A stretch of 64,000 nt of DNA from Pseudomonas sp. 10S4 (GCF_034344865.1 NZ_CP133774.1:6944001-7008000); one strand, 5' to 3'. Positions 49,152 to 59,087 are shown, counted from the first letter of the stretch. Notes: generated by a model from the letters alone, not told the origin. Numbers and translations are program-made.

Positions 49152-50041
49152 TCACCACTGCAAGGTGATGGTGCTTTCGAAGGCCCGCTCCTGACCGGTG
49201 ACCGGGTCCACAAAGCGCAGTCCCTGGGCCAGCAATTTCAGGGGTTGGCGTAATCATCCTCGACGTCCTTGAGCACCTGTGGGTAGAACGGATCATTGCA
49301 GATACTCGCGCCCAAAGCCGTCATGTGCACGCGCAACTGGTGCTTCTTGCCGGTGACCGGATAGAGCCCGTAACGCCAGAGTTCGCCGTTTTTCTCCCTG
49401 ACCTCGACCGCCGTCTCGGTGTTGCTGACGCCCGGACCTTCCTGCATGCGAAAGAACGGTTCGCCATCGACAAGCCGGCTTTTATGGACCAACGGAAAGG
49501 CCAGCTCAGGCAACGCCGGGGCAATGGCCTCGTAGCGTTTTTCGATTTGCCGCGTTGGGAACAACGACTGATACGCCGAACGCGTCTGAGGATTGGCTGA
49601 AAACAGCACGAGCCCCGCGGTATGCCGGTCGATGCGGTGCAAAGGCACCAAGTGGGGATTATCCAAGCGGTGGATCAGCCGCCGTAGCAGAGTCTGCTCC
49701 ACGTATTCGCCAGCCGGCGTTACGGGCAGAAAGTGCGGTTTGTCCGCGACTACCAGATGTTCGTCGGCGTACAGGATCGACTCGATCACCGGAATAGGTT
49801 TTTCGTCCGGCACCTCACGAAAATAGTGAATCCGCAGACCTTCCTTGTAGGCCAGGTCAAGGGCGATTGGCAGGCCTTGTCCGTCGAGGACACGACCGCG
49901 AGCGATCCGGTCCAGCCACTGTTCACGACCAATTGCGCGAAAGTGCTCGCACAGGCAATCGAGGACGGTCTGCCACGGGCCGGGTGGCAAGTAGAGGGTG
50001 CTGGCCTGGCTGTGTGCAGCAGAAAAAGACGAAGTGGACAT
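49152..50041 (-). CDS. RluA-type pseudouridine synthase, with a one-base frameshift near its 3' end
   Basis: A 296-residue pseudouridine synthase once one base is restored in the GGGG run at 49241-49244 (plus strand). As written the frame stops at 49238 after YANP; in the corrected frame it continues LKLLAQGLRFVDPVTGQERAF and ends in TITLQW at 49152. The catalytic aspartate is in PLHRIDRHTAGLVLFS (about residue 137), with EKRYEAI and GKKHQLRVHMTALG following. It modifies uridines in rRNA or tRNA; which site is not clear. There is no S4 domain. Confidence 0.85.
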
Positions 50042-50112
50042 ACGAAAGCTCTAACCCTCAATGCAGGGCGGCATTATCCAACAGTGACCGGAGCGAACCT
50101 AGCGAAGAATCC

Positions 50113-50433
50113 TCAAGCCGGGATCGACTGGGTCCGCGCGGCAGCCTCAGTGAACTCCTTGAGCCAGCGCAATACATCCACCGCTTCCCAGCGGCCGGGA
50201 TCGTAAAGCGCATACATCAAGCCTTGATAACCCACGACATCCAGTTGCCGGTGATAGCCCGCGCGCTGGAACAAGGCTTCGATTTCGGCGAAACAGGTGT
50301 TGAAATGCAGCTTGTTGAACGGGGTTTTACCTTCGGTGACCAGGCCATCCAGACGCAATTCGAGGACCGCCTCGCGCACCACGTCGGCCGACATCCGGTT
50401 CACGCTGTTCTTCAATTGTTCGACATTGACCAC
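50113..50433 (-). CDS. Conserved small hypothetical protein (possibly DUF2025)
   Basis: A 106-residue soluble protein (MVNVEQLKNSVNRMSADVVREAVLELRLDGLVTEGKTPFNKLHF...). It has no signal peptide, membrane span or catalytic motif I recognise. Similar small proteins are common in Pseudomonas, and the DUF2025 family is a guess from memory. The start has GAGGG a few bases upstream. It lies alone between the pseudouridine synthase and the glutaredoxin-like gene. Confidence 0.6.
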   Translation of the reverse strand: MVNVEQLKNSVNRMSADVVREAVLELRLDGLVTEGKTPFNKLHFNTCFAEIEALFQRAGYHRQLDVVGYQGLMYALYDPGRWEAVDVLRWLKEFTEAAARTQSIPA

Positions 50434-50584
50434 GGTTCATCCCTCTGACTCACGGGATCACCTGGCCAACTCCGAAAGAGAAGGATGCAGGGCAGGCAAT
50501 CCGAATAACTGTACATACATACAGTAACCGAATAACCTGTTTTGCGCCAATGGATGAACGCAACACCGCGACGGGTGGAAACGT

Positions 50585-50821
50585 TCAGCGCAAGAACGCC
50601 ACGACCTGCTCGGCATCGAAGGGCCAATCGAGTTCAGCGCCGCTATCAAGACGCCGCAACACCGGGATACGCAGGCCATAGTCCTCGACCCAATCTTCGT
50701 TTTCCGCGATATCGACCAACTCCACCAACAAACCGTGCTCGACCAAGGGCATCAGTTCTTCTTCGGCAAGTTCACACAGATGGCAACCCAGGGTGCCGAA
50801 TAGCTGACATTCAGGAGGCAT
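50585..50821 (-). CDS. Glutaredoxin-family protein
   Basis: A 78-residue thioredoxin-fold protein with a redox motif GCHLCE (about residues 12-17) and the cis-proline block IPVLRR. This is the short DUF836-like glutaredoxin type. The ATG at 50821 is preferred to a TTG at 50839. Its partner and electron donor are unknown. Confidence 0.85.
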   Translation of the reverse strand: MPPECQLFGTLGCHLCELAEEELMPLVEHGLLVELVDIAENEDWVEDYGLRIPVLRRLDSGAELDWPFDAEQVVAFLR

Positions 50822-51035
50822 GACAAACAGACCAGGCAAAGTGAGGTTTCATTCTAGGCCCACCAAAGCTGTCGAGCCAATGACCGTAAGGCCTGGAGAC
50901 ATCCCCGGCAGTCGATTTCAAAAGGTTTCGGCAATTTCCTGATGCATATCATTTGCGCCGAATCCCGTTTGCGCGATGCTCTCGACTTTTTTGCCTCTAC
51001 GCTTGGGTAGCCCGAAGTCGTCACCGGAGTTTTTT

Positions 51036-52748
51036 GTGTTTGCCAATCTGTTGATCATCCTTGCCTCCTCCCTGGTGGTCATTGCCTTGTTCCGGCGCCT
51101 GCGCTTGCCGCCGGTGCTGGGCTACCTTTGTGTGGGACTGATGATCGGGCCTACAGCACTCGACTGGGTGAACGAAAGCGACGAGCTACCTGACCTCGCT
51201 GAGCTGGGCGTGGTGTTCCTGCTGTTCTCCCTCGGGCTGGAGTTTTCCCTGTCGAAAATGCTCGCGCTGCGCCACGTCGTGTTCGGCCTTGGCAGCTTGC
51301 AAGTGCTGGGCTCCGGGATGCTGCTGGGGGCTTTGCTGATGCTGTTTGGTATGTCTGTCACACCAGCATTATTGCTCGGTGCCGGCCTGGCGTTGTCTTC
51401 CACGGCCATTGTCAGCAAGGAGCTTGGCAGCCTGGGTGAGATTTTCAGCAGTCACGGCCAGAATGCCATCGGCGTGTTGCTGTTCCAGGACGTAGTGGCG
51501 GTGTTGCTGCTGACCTTGGTGCCGGTGTTTGCCGGTAGCAGCGATCAAGCCTGGTATTGGGCGCTCCCCCTGACACTGGCCAAGACCGTGCTGCTGTTTG
51601 TTGGCCTGCTGCTGGCCAGCCGCTGGTTGCTGCCCCGATTGTTCCATGAGGTGGCCGCGTCGCGTTCCGCGGAACTGTTCGTGCTACTGGCCCTGGTGAT
51701 TGTGCTGCTGACGGCCTGGCTGACGCACTTGCTCGGCCTCTCCCCCGCCCTCGGCGCTTTCCTGGCCGGCATGTTGCTGGGGGAAAGCCATTACCGACAT
51801 CAGATCGAGGCCGATATCCGGCCGTTTCGCGACATTTTGCTCGGGTTGTTTTTTGTCAGTATCGGCATGTTGATCGACTTGCAGCTGTTTGCCAGCCACG
51901 GTCTGCTCATCCTCGGTTTGACCCTCTGCCTACTCTTGATCAAGGGCAGCGTGGTAGCCCTGCTGGTCAAATGGCGTGGCAGCGATGACGAGACAGCCTG
52001 GCGCAGCGGTCTGGCATTGGCCCAGGGTGGCGAGTTCTGCTTTGCCTTGATGGCGCAGATGCAGCAACACAAACTGATGCCCGCCGACCTCGGCGGCCTG
52101 CTGCTGGCCGCGACGTTCTGTTCGATGCTGGTCACGCCGCTGTTGCTGCGCGCCGCGCCACGCATCGCCGCACGCCTGCACCGTAAACCCAACGAAGAAG
52201 CAAAGCTTGAGGAAATCAGCGCGCTCAATGCCGGCCTGCAAGGCCATGTGGTGATTTGTGGCTACGGTCGTGTGGGGCAATCCATTGGCCGGTTTCTGCA
52301 CAACGCGCAACAAACCTACATTGCCCTGGATAACGACCCCGTGCGGGTTCAGGAGGCTGCCGTCGGTGAACGCAGCGTGCACTACGGCGACTCACGCCGT
52401 GGCGAACTTCTGGCTGCCGTGGGGCTGGAACGGGCCAGGTTGCTGGTGATCGCGGTGGACAATAGCGACATTGCGTTACTGATCTTGAAGGAAGCACGCC
52501 GATATAACCCGAGCGTGCCAATCCTGGTACGCACTCGGGACGACAGTCAGTGGGCCGAATTGAAAGCGGCCGGCGCCAATGAAGTGGTGCCGGAGCTGCT
52601 GGAGTCGAGCCTGATGCTCGCCTCCCATGCGCTGATCATGCTGGGTTTGCCCGCGCATCAGGTTCAGGAGCGTGTCGATCAGGTGCGCCACGATCGCTAT
52701 CGCCTGCTGCACCGGTTTTATCCCGGTGCAGAAGATGAAGAAAACTAG
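51036..52748 (+). CDS. Kef-type monovalent cation:proton antiporter (CPA2) with a TrkA-N domain
   Basis: About 570 residues: 12 or so membrane helices (residues about 1-380) with the exchanger block AELGVVFLLFSLGLEFSLSKM, GAGLALSSTAIVSKEL and LGAFLAGMLLGESHYRHQ, followed by a cytoplasmic Rossmann TrkA-N domain (GHVVICGYGRVGQSIGRFL, about residue 405). It would export K+ or Na+ against protons under nucleotide control. The GTG at 51036 has GGAG six bases upstream; an ATG at 50976 is open but lacks a ribosome site. Its stop shares CTAG with the convergent transporter gene. Confidence 0.9.
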   Translation: MFANLLIILASSLVVIALFRRLRLPPVLGYLCVGLMIGPTALDWVNESDELPDLAELGVVFLLFSLGLEFSLSKMLALRHVVFGLGSLQVLGSGMLLGALLMLFGMSVTPALLLGAGLALSSTAIVSKELGSLGEIFSSHGQNAIGVLLFQDVVAVLLLTLVPVFAGSSDQAWYWALPLTLAKTVLLFVGLLLASRWLLPRLFHEVAASRSAELFVLLALVIVLLTAWLTHLLGLSPALGAFLAGMLLGESHYRHQIEADIRPFRDILLGLFFVSIGMLIDLQLFASHGLLILGLTLCLLLIKGSVVALLVKWRGSDDETAWRSGLALAQGGEFCFALMAQMQQHKLMPADLGGLLLAATFCSMLVTPLLLRAAPRIAARLHRKPNEEAKLEEISALNAGLQGHVVICGYGRVGQSIGRFLHNAQQTYIALDNDPVRVQEAAVGERSVHYGDSRRGELLAAVGLERARLLVIAVDNSDIALLILKEARRYNPSVPILVRTRDDSQWAELKAAGANEVVPELLESSLMLASHALIMLGLPAHQVQERVDQVRHDRYRLLHRFYPGAEDEEN

Positions 52749-53952
52749 TCCTGGCTCACGGCGCCGATCTTGTGCACCGACAGGTCCGCGCCGTAATACT
52801 CCTCTTCCTGACTCAGGCGCAGCCCGTGGAACGCCTTGATCGTGCCATACACCGCAAAGCCACCGGCCAGTGCCACGACCACGCCCAACGAGGTCCCAAG
52901 CAACTGGCTGATCAGGCTCACCCCGCCCAAACCGCCCAAGGCAGTCTGACCGAAGATGCCGCAAGCGATCCCGCCCCACACGCCACACAGACCATGCAAT
53001 GGCCAGACACCCAGCACATCATCGATGCGCCATTTGCCTTGGGCAGCGGTGAAGCACCAGACGAACAACGCCCCGGCAATCGCCCCGGTCACCAGTGCAC
53101 CCACCGGGTGCATCAGGTCGGAACCGGCGCAAATCGCCACCAGCCCGGCCAGCGGGCCGTTATGCAAAAAGCCCGGGTCATTGCGCCCGACGATCAACGC
53201 CGCCACGGTGCCGCCGACCATGGCCATCAGCGAATTCACCGCCACCAACCCGCTGATACCTTGCAACGTCTGTGCACTCATGACGTTAAAGCCGAACCAG
53301 CCAACGATCAGAATCCACGACCCCAAAGCCAGGAACGGAATACTCGACGGTGCGAACGCCACCAGTCGACCGTCGCGATAACGCCCCTGCCGTGGCCCGA
53401 GCAACAATACCGCCGCCAGCGCCAACCAACCGCCCATGGCGTGGACCACCACGGAACCGGCGAAATCATGGAAACTGGCGCCAAAATGCTCCAGCAACCA
53501 GGCTTGAAAACCGAAGTTACCGTTCCAGATCATGCCCTCGAAAAACGGGTAGATGAACGCCACTATCAGCGCGGTCGCGCACAACTGCGGAACGAAGCGT
53601 GCACGCTCGGCAATGCCGCCAGAAATGATCGCCGGGATCGCCGCGGCAAACGTCAGCAGAAAAAGAACTTCACCAGCGCGTAACCATGATCGGCATTGAT
53701 CACCGCCGCCGGTTGCATGAAAGTGACGCCGTAGGAAATCCAGTAGCCTATAAAGAAGTAGGCCAGCGTCGAAATGGCGAAGTCGCTGAGGATCTTCGAC
53801 AAGGCGTTGACCTGGTTCTTTTGTCGAACCGTGCCGACTTCCAGAAACGCGAAACCGGCGTGCATGGCCAAAACCATGACGGCACCGATCAGAATGAACA
53901 ACGTGTTGGAGCTGTGGACCAGACTGTCCACAGCGCTTTGCAGATTTTCCAT
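52745..53952 (-). CDS. Ammonium transporter (Amt family), with a one-base frameshift
   Basis: A 402-residue polytopic ammonium channel after restoring one base in the A run at 53660-53664 (plus strand). The N-part runs MENLQSAVDSLVHSSNTLFILIGAVMV... to GYALVKFF, the rest from LLTFAAAIPAIISGG. The Amt signature is FHDFAGSVVVHAMGGWLALAA and the second pore histidine is in WPLHGLCGVWGG. No glnK-type gene is adjacent. A sigma-54-like -24/-12 element lies about 50 bases before the ATG, fitting nitrogen control. As written the product ends in TM segment 4. Confidence 0.9.
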
Positions 53953-54000
53953 GGGGTTGGCAGACCTGAAGGCTAAAAAAGCACCAAAGCAGTTCGCGCA

Positions 54001-54016
54001 GGCAATCCATGCACCA
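54001..54016 (-). promoter_or_regulatory. Sigma-54 (-24/-12) promoter upstream of the ammonium transporter gene
   Basis: On the minus strand TGGTGCATGGATTGCC fits TGGYRYRN4TTGCW with one mismatch at the final base, 48 bases before the ATG at 53952. Amt genes are commonly under NtrC/RpoN control. Confidence 0.6.
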
Positions 54017-54258
54017 AGTTGCGCCTTATCGGAACCAACGTATTGATTCCAATGAACCGCTTTGGCGCACAAGGCCGGAACCTTTGCGCGGGTTTTGATT
54101 ATTTGAGTTATGGTTTTGCTCAAATCATGCACAGCAACAGCGCAACGGCGCGAGCTGACGCACCACGACATAGCAAAAGTTGTACCAGTCATTTGTACTG
54201 AACCTTCGCCCAAGGCTCATACTCGAACGCATCAGAAGCCACTTACGGAGATCTACCC

Positions 54259-54573
54259 ATGGCCAGCATCAAGGCAAAGACTGCTCAAGAAATCCTGATG
54301 AACGATTTTCAAACCCTGGTCAACGACACCGAACGGTTGCTGGAACACACCGCGTCCCTGGCCGGCGACCAGGCCGATGAATTGCGCGACCAGATCCACG
54401 ACAGCCTGCTGCGCGCCCGCGAAACCCTGAAGCTGACCGAAGACTCCTTGCGTGATCGCGGCCAGGCTGCGGTCACCGCCACCGAGGATTATGTTCAGGC
54501 CAACCCATGGCAATCGGTCGGCATCGCCGCCGGCGTGGGTTTCCTCATCGGCCTGCTAGCCACGCGTCGCTGA
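54259..54573 (+). CDS. ElaB/YqjD/DUF883-family membrane-anchored ribosome-associated type protein
   Basis: A 104-residue protein with a long amphipathic helix (residues about 8-75) and a C-terminal membrane helix with glycine motif WQSVGIAAGVGFLIGLLATRR. The family (YqjD/ElaB) binds ribosomes and the inner membrane in stationary phase. GGAGAT precedes the ATG. It heads a three-gene group that matches yqjD-yqjE-yqjK in layout. Confidence 0.9.
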   Translation: MASIKAKTAQEILMNDFQTLVNDTERLLEHTASLAGDQADELRDQIHDSLLRARETLKLTEDSLRDRGQAAVTATEDYVQANPWQSVGIAAGVGFLIGLLATRR

Positions 54574-54574
54574 T

Positions 54575-54964
54575 ATGTCTATCGGCGAATCCGGCTCGTC
54601 CGCGACGGGCACCAGCGCTACAACGCGGCGCCTGGGTGCCGCATTTCTAGGGTTGCTGCACAGCCATGTCGAACTGTTCGGCATCGAATTGCAGGAACAG
54701 AAAGCACGCACCGTCAGCCTGTTGCTGTTTGCAGGCCTGGCGCTGGTCTTTGCCTTGCTGTTGCTGGTGGGGTTATCGACGCTGGTGATGATCCTGTTTT
54801 GGGACACCTACCGCCTGGCCGCGATCATTGGGCTTTGCGTGTTCTACACCCTGGCTGCGATATTTTGCGGGATGCGGCTCAAGGCTGCGGTCTTCGATGA
54901 GTCCTCACCCTTCCATGGCACCTTGGAAGAATTGGCCAACGACCGGGAGCGCCTGCTGCCATGA
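54575..54964 (+). CDS. Phage-holin-like/YqjE-family membrane protein
   Basis: A 129-residue protein with two adjacent membrane helices (LLLFAGLALVFALLLLVGLSTLVMILF, and AAIIGLCVFYTLAAIFCGM) after a polar N-terminus with HSHVELFGIELQEQKAR. This is the YqjE/holin III superfamily type and probably not a true holin. It starts one base after the preceding stop and overlaps the next gene by four bases. Confidence 0.88.
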   Translation: MSIGESGSSATGTSATTRRLGAAFLGLLHSHVELFGIELQEQKARTVSLLLFAGLALVFALLLLVGLSTLVMILFWDTYRLAAIIGLCVFYTLAAIFCGMRLKAAVFDESSPFHGTLEELANDRERLLP

Positions 54965-55302
54965 GCCTGCCTCAGCTACCTCAAAACAGTTCCCGCGCCG
55001 AAATGCGCAAGGCGCTGATCCGCTTGCGCATGGAAATGCACCGCCAGGAAATCCGCCAGGAATCCCGGCAACTGCTGCAACCCTTGCAGCGAGTGCGCGG
55101 GATGACACAAAACCTGCAGGACGGTTTCGGCATCAAGCACGCCCCGCTCTGGGGCGTGGCCGCCGTGACCCTGCTCGGTTTTCTCACCGGCAAGAGCGCC
55201 AAAAACGGTGGCGTCAGCAGCCTGACTCGCCTGGTTCAACTCGGCGCCAGCCTGGGGCCGCTGATCAAACTGGTCATGCAGGGCTCCTCACGTAAACCCT
55301 GA
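54961..55302 (+). CDS. YqjK-like small protein
   Basis: A 113-residue protein with a basic helical N-half (AEMRKALIRLRMEMHRQEIRQESRQLLQP) and a weakly hydrophobic stretch (APLWGVAAVTLLGFLTG) near the middle. It is the third member of the yqjD/yqjE-like group by position (ATGA overlap). Function unknown; envelope association is inferred. Confidence 0.78.
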   Translation: MSLPQLPQNSSRAEMRKALIRLRMEMHRQEIRQESRQLLQPLQRVRGMTQNLQDGFGIKHAPLWGVAAVTLLGFLTGKSAKNGGVSSLTRLVQLGASLGPLIKLVMQGSSRKP

Positions 55303-55428
55303 TCAGCCGCTATCTGGCTGCATTCTTGCAATACCACCGGGATGAACCTCTCTATCGAGGGGTTCGATCCTGCCTACCTACCCGGTGACCAGGTTTATCC
55401 AAAAACAAGACCTTACCAAGGAGGCCTC

Positions 55429-56592
55429 GTGATCGACGGGCAACCGCTCGCCTGCTTTCAGCCGTTCATCGATACCGCCACTGGCCGTATCGCCGGCGTC
55501 GAGGCACTGGGTCGACTGCGTCAGGCCGATGGTCAATTGACCTCTGTGGGACCGTTGTTCGCCGACCCGCGAACCCCGGCCATCGCCCTGCGCCGTCTCG
55601 ACCGACAGATCCGCGATAACGCCCTGAGTCGTTTGCACGAGGCCCCTGCGGACTGGTTTCTGAGCCTGAACATGTCACCACGCTGGATCAGCCGCCTGCG
55701 CCCGGACCAAGCTTTGCCAAGTCTCAAGCAATTGGCCAGGCATAGCGTCGATCCGCAACGCATTGTCTTCGAGATCACTGAACTGGGGGGCGACAGCCAA
55801 CGTCTGGCCGAAGTGGTCGCGCGCTACCGACAGGCCGGCGCACGGATTGCGATCGATGACTTCGGTGCCGGTTACTCCCAACTCGATCGTGTGCTGGCCC
55901 TGCAACCGGACATTCTCAAGCTCGACATGCGCCTGTTTCAGGCCGCCGCCTTGGGCGGGCCGAGCAGCGAAGTGGTCAAGGCCCTGGCGCAAATGGCCGA
56001 GAAAACCGGGTGCTGGATCATCGCCGAAGGGGTGGAAACCGAGGCCCAGCTTAATTTCGCCCTGGAGTGCGGTTCACGCTATGTGCAGGGGTTTCTGTTC
56101 GCCCGGGCGCAAACCGGTTTCTTTGCCACCGATGCCTTTGTCGAACAGTTCGCGCAACTGCGCCAACGTTATGTTCAGCGCAAGCTGACGGAACGTGGCC
56201 GGCTGATGATCATGCGCCGGCAACTCACCGAGCTGATGGCCATCCTGCAAGACTGGGCTCAGGCCCGCGCGCCCCTCAGCGCTTTACCGCAACTGGATGC
56301 TTTTCCCTGGCTGTTGCGCTTCTACCAATGCGACCGTCACGGCACGCAACTGACGCCCAACCTTGAATGGCGCAACAACTGTTGGGAGGCCGACAACCGC
56401 TACCTGGGCCACAACTGGTCATGGCGCCCGTACTTCTATCACCTGCTGGCCGAAGGTTGGGATGAGCGTCGGCTAACCCTTTCCAATACCTACCGCGACG
56501 CCACCAGCAATCAGTATTGCCTGACGGCGGGACAGTTTTTCGACAATGGCGAGCGACTGCTGCTCATCGATATCGACGCCGCCGGGTTGTAG
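55429..56592 (+). CDS. EAL-domain cyclic-di-GMP phosphodiesterase with a YkuI_C-like C-terminal domain
   Basis: A 387-residue cytoplasmic protein from the GTG at 55429, which has AAGGAGG at ideal spacing; an ATG at 55342 is open but has a poor ribosome site. The EAL domain (about residues 1-235) keeps catalytic blocks VEALGRL, FLSLNMSPRW, FEITELGG, DDFGAGYSQLD, AEGVETEAQ and VQGFLF, so it should hydrolyse c-di-GMP. The C-terminal 130 residues (YQCDRHGTQLTPNLEW..., WSWRPYFYHLLAEGW) resemble the PAS-like ligand domain found after EAL in B. subtilis YkuI. No membrane span. Confidence 0.85.
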   Translation: MIDGQPLACFQPFIDTATGRIAGVEALGRLRQADGQLTSVGPLFADPRTPAIALRRLDRQIRDNALSRLHEAPADWFLSLNMSPRWISRLRPDQALPSLKQLARHSVDPQRIVFEITELGGDSQRLAEVVARYRQAGARIAIDDFGAGYSQLDRVLALQPDILKLDMRLFQAAALGGPSSEVVKALAQMAEKTGCWIIAEGVETEAQLNFALECGSRYVQGFLFARAQTGFFATDAFVEQFAQLRQRYVQRKLTERGRLMIMRRQLTELMAILQDWAQARAPLSALPQLDAFPWLLRFYQCDRHGTQLTPNLEWRNNCWEADNRYLGHNWSWRPYFYHLLAEGWDERRLTLSNTYRDATSNQYCLTAGQFFDNGERLLLIDIDAAGL

Positions 56593-56660
56593 TTCTGCTT
56601 GCAGGCACTGATGCGAGTAAGGACACTGGGCCATCAGTCACTTGACGGAGAGACCCAGCC

Positions 56661-57992
56661 TTGGATTGGCAAACCCTGCTCACCCGAGAACGCCTCGGAA
56701 AGCCGCTGCACAGCCCGGAAGAACTCGGCCGCAGCCCTTTTCACAAAGACCACGACCGCATCATTTTCTCCGGCGCATTCCGCCGCCTGGGGCGCAAGAC
56801 TCAGGTCCATCCGGTCTCCAGCAACGATCACATCCACACGCGTCTGACCCACTCACTGGAAGTCAGTTGCGTCGGCCGCTCCCTTGGGATGCGCGTCGGC
56901 GAAACCATCCGCAACGCCCTGCCCGACTGGTGCGAACCGAGCGACCTGGGCATGGTCGTGCAATCGGCTTGCCTGGCCCATGACATCGGCAATCCACCCT
57001 TCGGTCACTCCGGCGAAGATGCGATCCGTCACTGGTTCCAGCAAGCCGCCGGGCGTGGCTGGCTGGATGCAATGAGCGAGGTCGAACGCAACGACTTCCT
57101 CAACTTCGAAGGCAATGCCCAAGGCTTCCGCGTGCTCACGCAACTGGAGTATCACCAGTTCGACGGCGGTACCCGGCTGACCTACGCCACCCTCGGCACT
57201 TATCTGAAATACCCGTGGACAGCCAAGCACGCCGATTCTCTGGGCTATAAGAAGCACAAGTTCGGCTGCTATCAGAGCGAACTGCCGCTGCTGGAACAGA
57301 TCGCGCACAAACTTGGCCTGCCGCAACTGGAAGACCAGCGCTGGGCCCGTCATCCGCTGGTGTACCTGATGGAAGCGGCCGATGACATTTGCTACGCGCT
57401 GATCGACCTTGAAGATGGCCTGGAGATGGACCTGCTGGAATACGCCGAAGTCGAATCCCTGCTGCTGGACCTGGTGGGCGACGATATACCGGAAACCTAT
57501 CGCCTGCTCGGCCCACAGGATTCGCGCCGACGCAAACTGGCGATCCTGCGGGGCAAGGCCATCGAACACCTGACCAACGCGGCCGCGCGGGCCTTCGTCG
57601 AGCAACAGGACGCGTTGCTGGCCGGCACATTGCCGGGCGACCTGGTGGAGCACATGCACGGCCCGGCCAAGCGCTGCGTGCTGAATGCCAAGGACATGGC
57701 GCGTAAAAAGATCTTCCAGGACAAGCGCAAGACGCTGCATGAAATCGGCGCCTACACCACCCTGGAAATCCTGCTCAACGCCTTCTGCGGCGCTGCACTG
57801 GAACAGCACAACGGTCGCACACCGTCCTTCAAGAGCCGCCGCGTACTCGACCTGTTGGGTATCAACGCGCCCGATCCCCATGGCCCGCTGCATACATCGT
57901 TCCTGCGCATGATTGATTTCATCGCCGGCATGACCGACAGCTATGCCAGCGAAATGGCCCAGGAAATGACCGGCCGCTCGGTCCACGGATAA
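56661..57992 (+). CDS. dgt: Deoxyguanosinetriphosphate triphosphohydrolase-like protein (dGTPase)
   Basis: A 443-residue HD-domain enzyme that cleaves dNTPs to nucleoside and triphosphate. Motifs: [35 protein letters not shown] (H of HD), [14 protein letters not shown] (HD pair) and [19 protein letters not shown] (last metal ligand). Length matches the short dGTPase group. The start is a TTG at 56661 with GGAG ten bases upstream; the frame is closed above by a TGA at 56643, and no upstream ATG exists. Confidence 0.92.
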   Translation: MDWQTLLTRERLGKPLHSPEELGRSPFHKDHDRIIFSGAFRRLGRKTQVHPVSSNDHIHTRLTHSLEVSCVGRSLGMRVGETIRNALPDWCEPSDLGMVVQSACLAHDIGNPPFGHSGEDAIRHWFQQAAGRGWLDAMSEVERNDFLNFEGNAQGFRVLTQLEYHQFDGGTRLTYATLGTYLKYPWTAKHADSLGYKKHKFGCYQSELPLLEQIAHKLGLPQLEDQRWARHPLVYLMEAADDICYALIDLEDGLEMDLLEYAEVESLLLDLVGDDIPETYRLLGPQDSRRRKLAILRGKAIEHLTNAAARAFVEQQDALLAGTLPGDLVEHMHGPAKRCVLNAKDMARKKIFQDKRKTLHEIGAYTTLEILLNAFCGAALEQHNGRTPSFKSRRVLDLLGINAPDPHGPLHTSFLRMIDFIAGMTDSYASEMAQEMTGRSVHG

Positions 57993-58460
57993 AAACGCTG
58001 AATCAGCCGTGTCAGATTCTTCTGACCGGCTGATTGAAGTGGCTTGCCCTTCACCGCATTTCAACGCGCGCAGAGTGGCCCTAAAAGTTGCTTTGATCCA
58101 GCTTGCCGGCCGCCGGGGAATGATCCGATACCCCTTGCTGGCATACATGACCAAGCCACTGAAAAACCCGGCTTTAGAAACTAATTGACCTTGGTCCAAA
58201 TATAAACCCTGGCAAACTCCCGACACTTTCAAGTGCAATCAATTACAGCATGTAACTTGCAATGTAAACATCATCACTTTCCGATTACACAATCAGAACT
58301 TTCACATTTCCTCATTGGAAACCTAGTTGATACGTAGGCCCATTCCTTATCAATTGTAGGAAACGTCCTGTATTGCCGCTATAGACCCGCCAGTTCATGC
58401 GCCCCCTCAATTAACTGAGCTAAGGTGCGCGCTTTATTCGCGCTCGTATGGGACTTGATT
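57993..58460. other. Gene-free, AT-rich stretch upstream of a BvgA/EvgA-like regulator
   Basis: About 470 bases. A bulged hairpin (AATCAGCCG...CGGCTGATT, 58001-58035) may end dgt transcription although no T tract follows. From about 58190 the sequence is AT-rich and holds inverted TTTCC/GGAAA and TTCCT/AGGAA repeats described separately. No gene is convincing on either strand. Confidence 0.5.
58307..58363 (+). promoter_or_regulatory. BvgA-like inverted heptad sites upstream of the regulator gene
   Basis: TTTCCTCATTGGAAA (58307-58321) is two seven-base half-sites around one base, the arrangement bound by BvgA-type regulators. TTCCT at 58343-58347 and AGGAA at 58358-58362 (within TAGGAAA) form a second, wider inverted set. 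They lie about 100-150 bases before the regulator ATG. Autoregulation is inferred. Confidence 0.42.
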
Positions 58461-59087
58461 ATGAACTCCGTTTTTATTGTCGACGATCACCCCGTCATCC
58501 GGCTTGCTGTCCGGATGCTGCTGGAGCATGAGGGTTATAAAGTCGTGGGCGAAACCGATAATGGGGTCGATGCCATGCAGATGGTTCGCGAATGCATGCC
58601 TGATTTGATCATTCTCGATATCAGTATTCCCAAACTCGACGGACTGGAAGTACTCGCTCGTTTCAATGCCATGAGCACACCGTTGAAAACACTGGTACTG
58701 ACAGCACAATGCCCAACACTTTTCGGCATTCGCTGCATGCAATCCGGGGCCTCGGGGTATGTGTGCAAACAAGAAGATCTCAGTGAACTGGTAAGCGCCA
58801 TCAAGGCTGTACTTTCCGGTTACAACTACTTCCCCAGCCAGGCCTTGAACCCCGTGCGCCCGGATGACGCAAGGTATGCAGAACTTGAGCTGTTCAAGTC
58901 AGTCAACGACCGTGAATTGATGGTATTGCAACTGTTCGCCCAAGGGCGCACCAACAAGGAAATCGCCAAAGGCATGTTCCTGAGCAACAAGACTGTCAGC
59001 ACTTACAAGAAACGACTCATGCAAAAACTCAAGGCCAAATCCCTGGTAGAACTCATCGAGATGGCAAAACGTAACGCGTTAGTGTGA
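58461..59087 (+). CDS. BvgA/EvgA-like (LuxR/NarL-type) response regulator
   Basis: A 208-residue regulator: receiver with D8/D9 and phosphosite D53 (PDLIILDISIPKLDG) and a C-terminal helix-turn-helix (VNDRELMVLQLFAQGRTNKEIAKGMFLSNKTVSTYKKRLMQKL). The ATG at 58461 is used; a longer open frame begins at 58425. It is followed 8 bases later by a large unorthodox sensor kinase, matching the bvgA-bvgS/evgA-evgS arrangement. Confidence 0.9.
   Translation: MNSVFIVDDHPVIRLAVRMLLEHEGYKVVGETDNGVDAMQMVRECMPDLIILDISIPKLDGLEVLARFNAMSTPLKTLVLTAQCPTLFGIRCMQSGASGYVCKQEDLSELVSAIKAVLSGYNYFPSQALNPVRPDDARYAELELFKSVNDRELMVLQLFAQGRTNKEIAKGMFLSNKTVSTYKKRLMQKLKAKSLVELIEMAKRNALV

Noticed and set aside
54575..54964. 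Phage holin as a prophage remnant
   Set aside because: It lies in a YqjD/YqjE/YqjK-like chromosomal group and no other phage gene is nearby.
56853..58238. 461-codon minus-strand frame opposite dgt
   Set aside because: Shadow of dgt running into the gene-free stretch; no start signal or motif.
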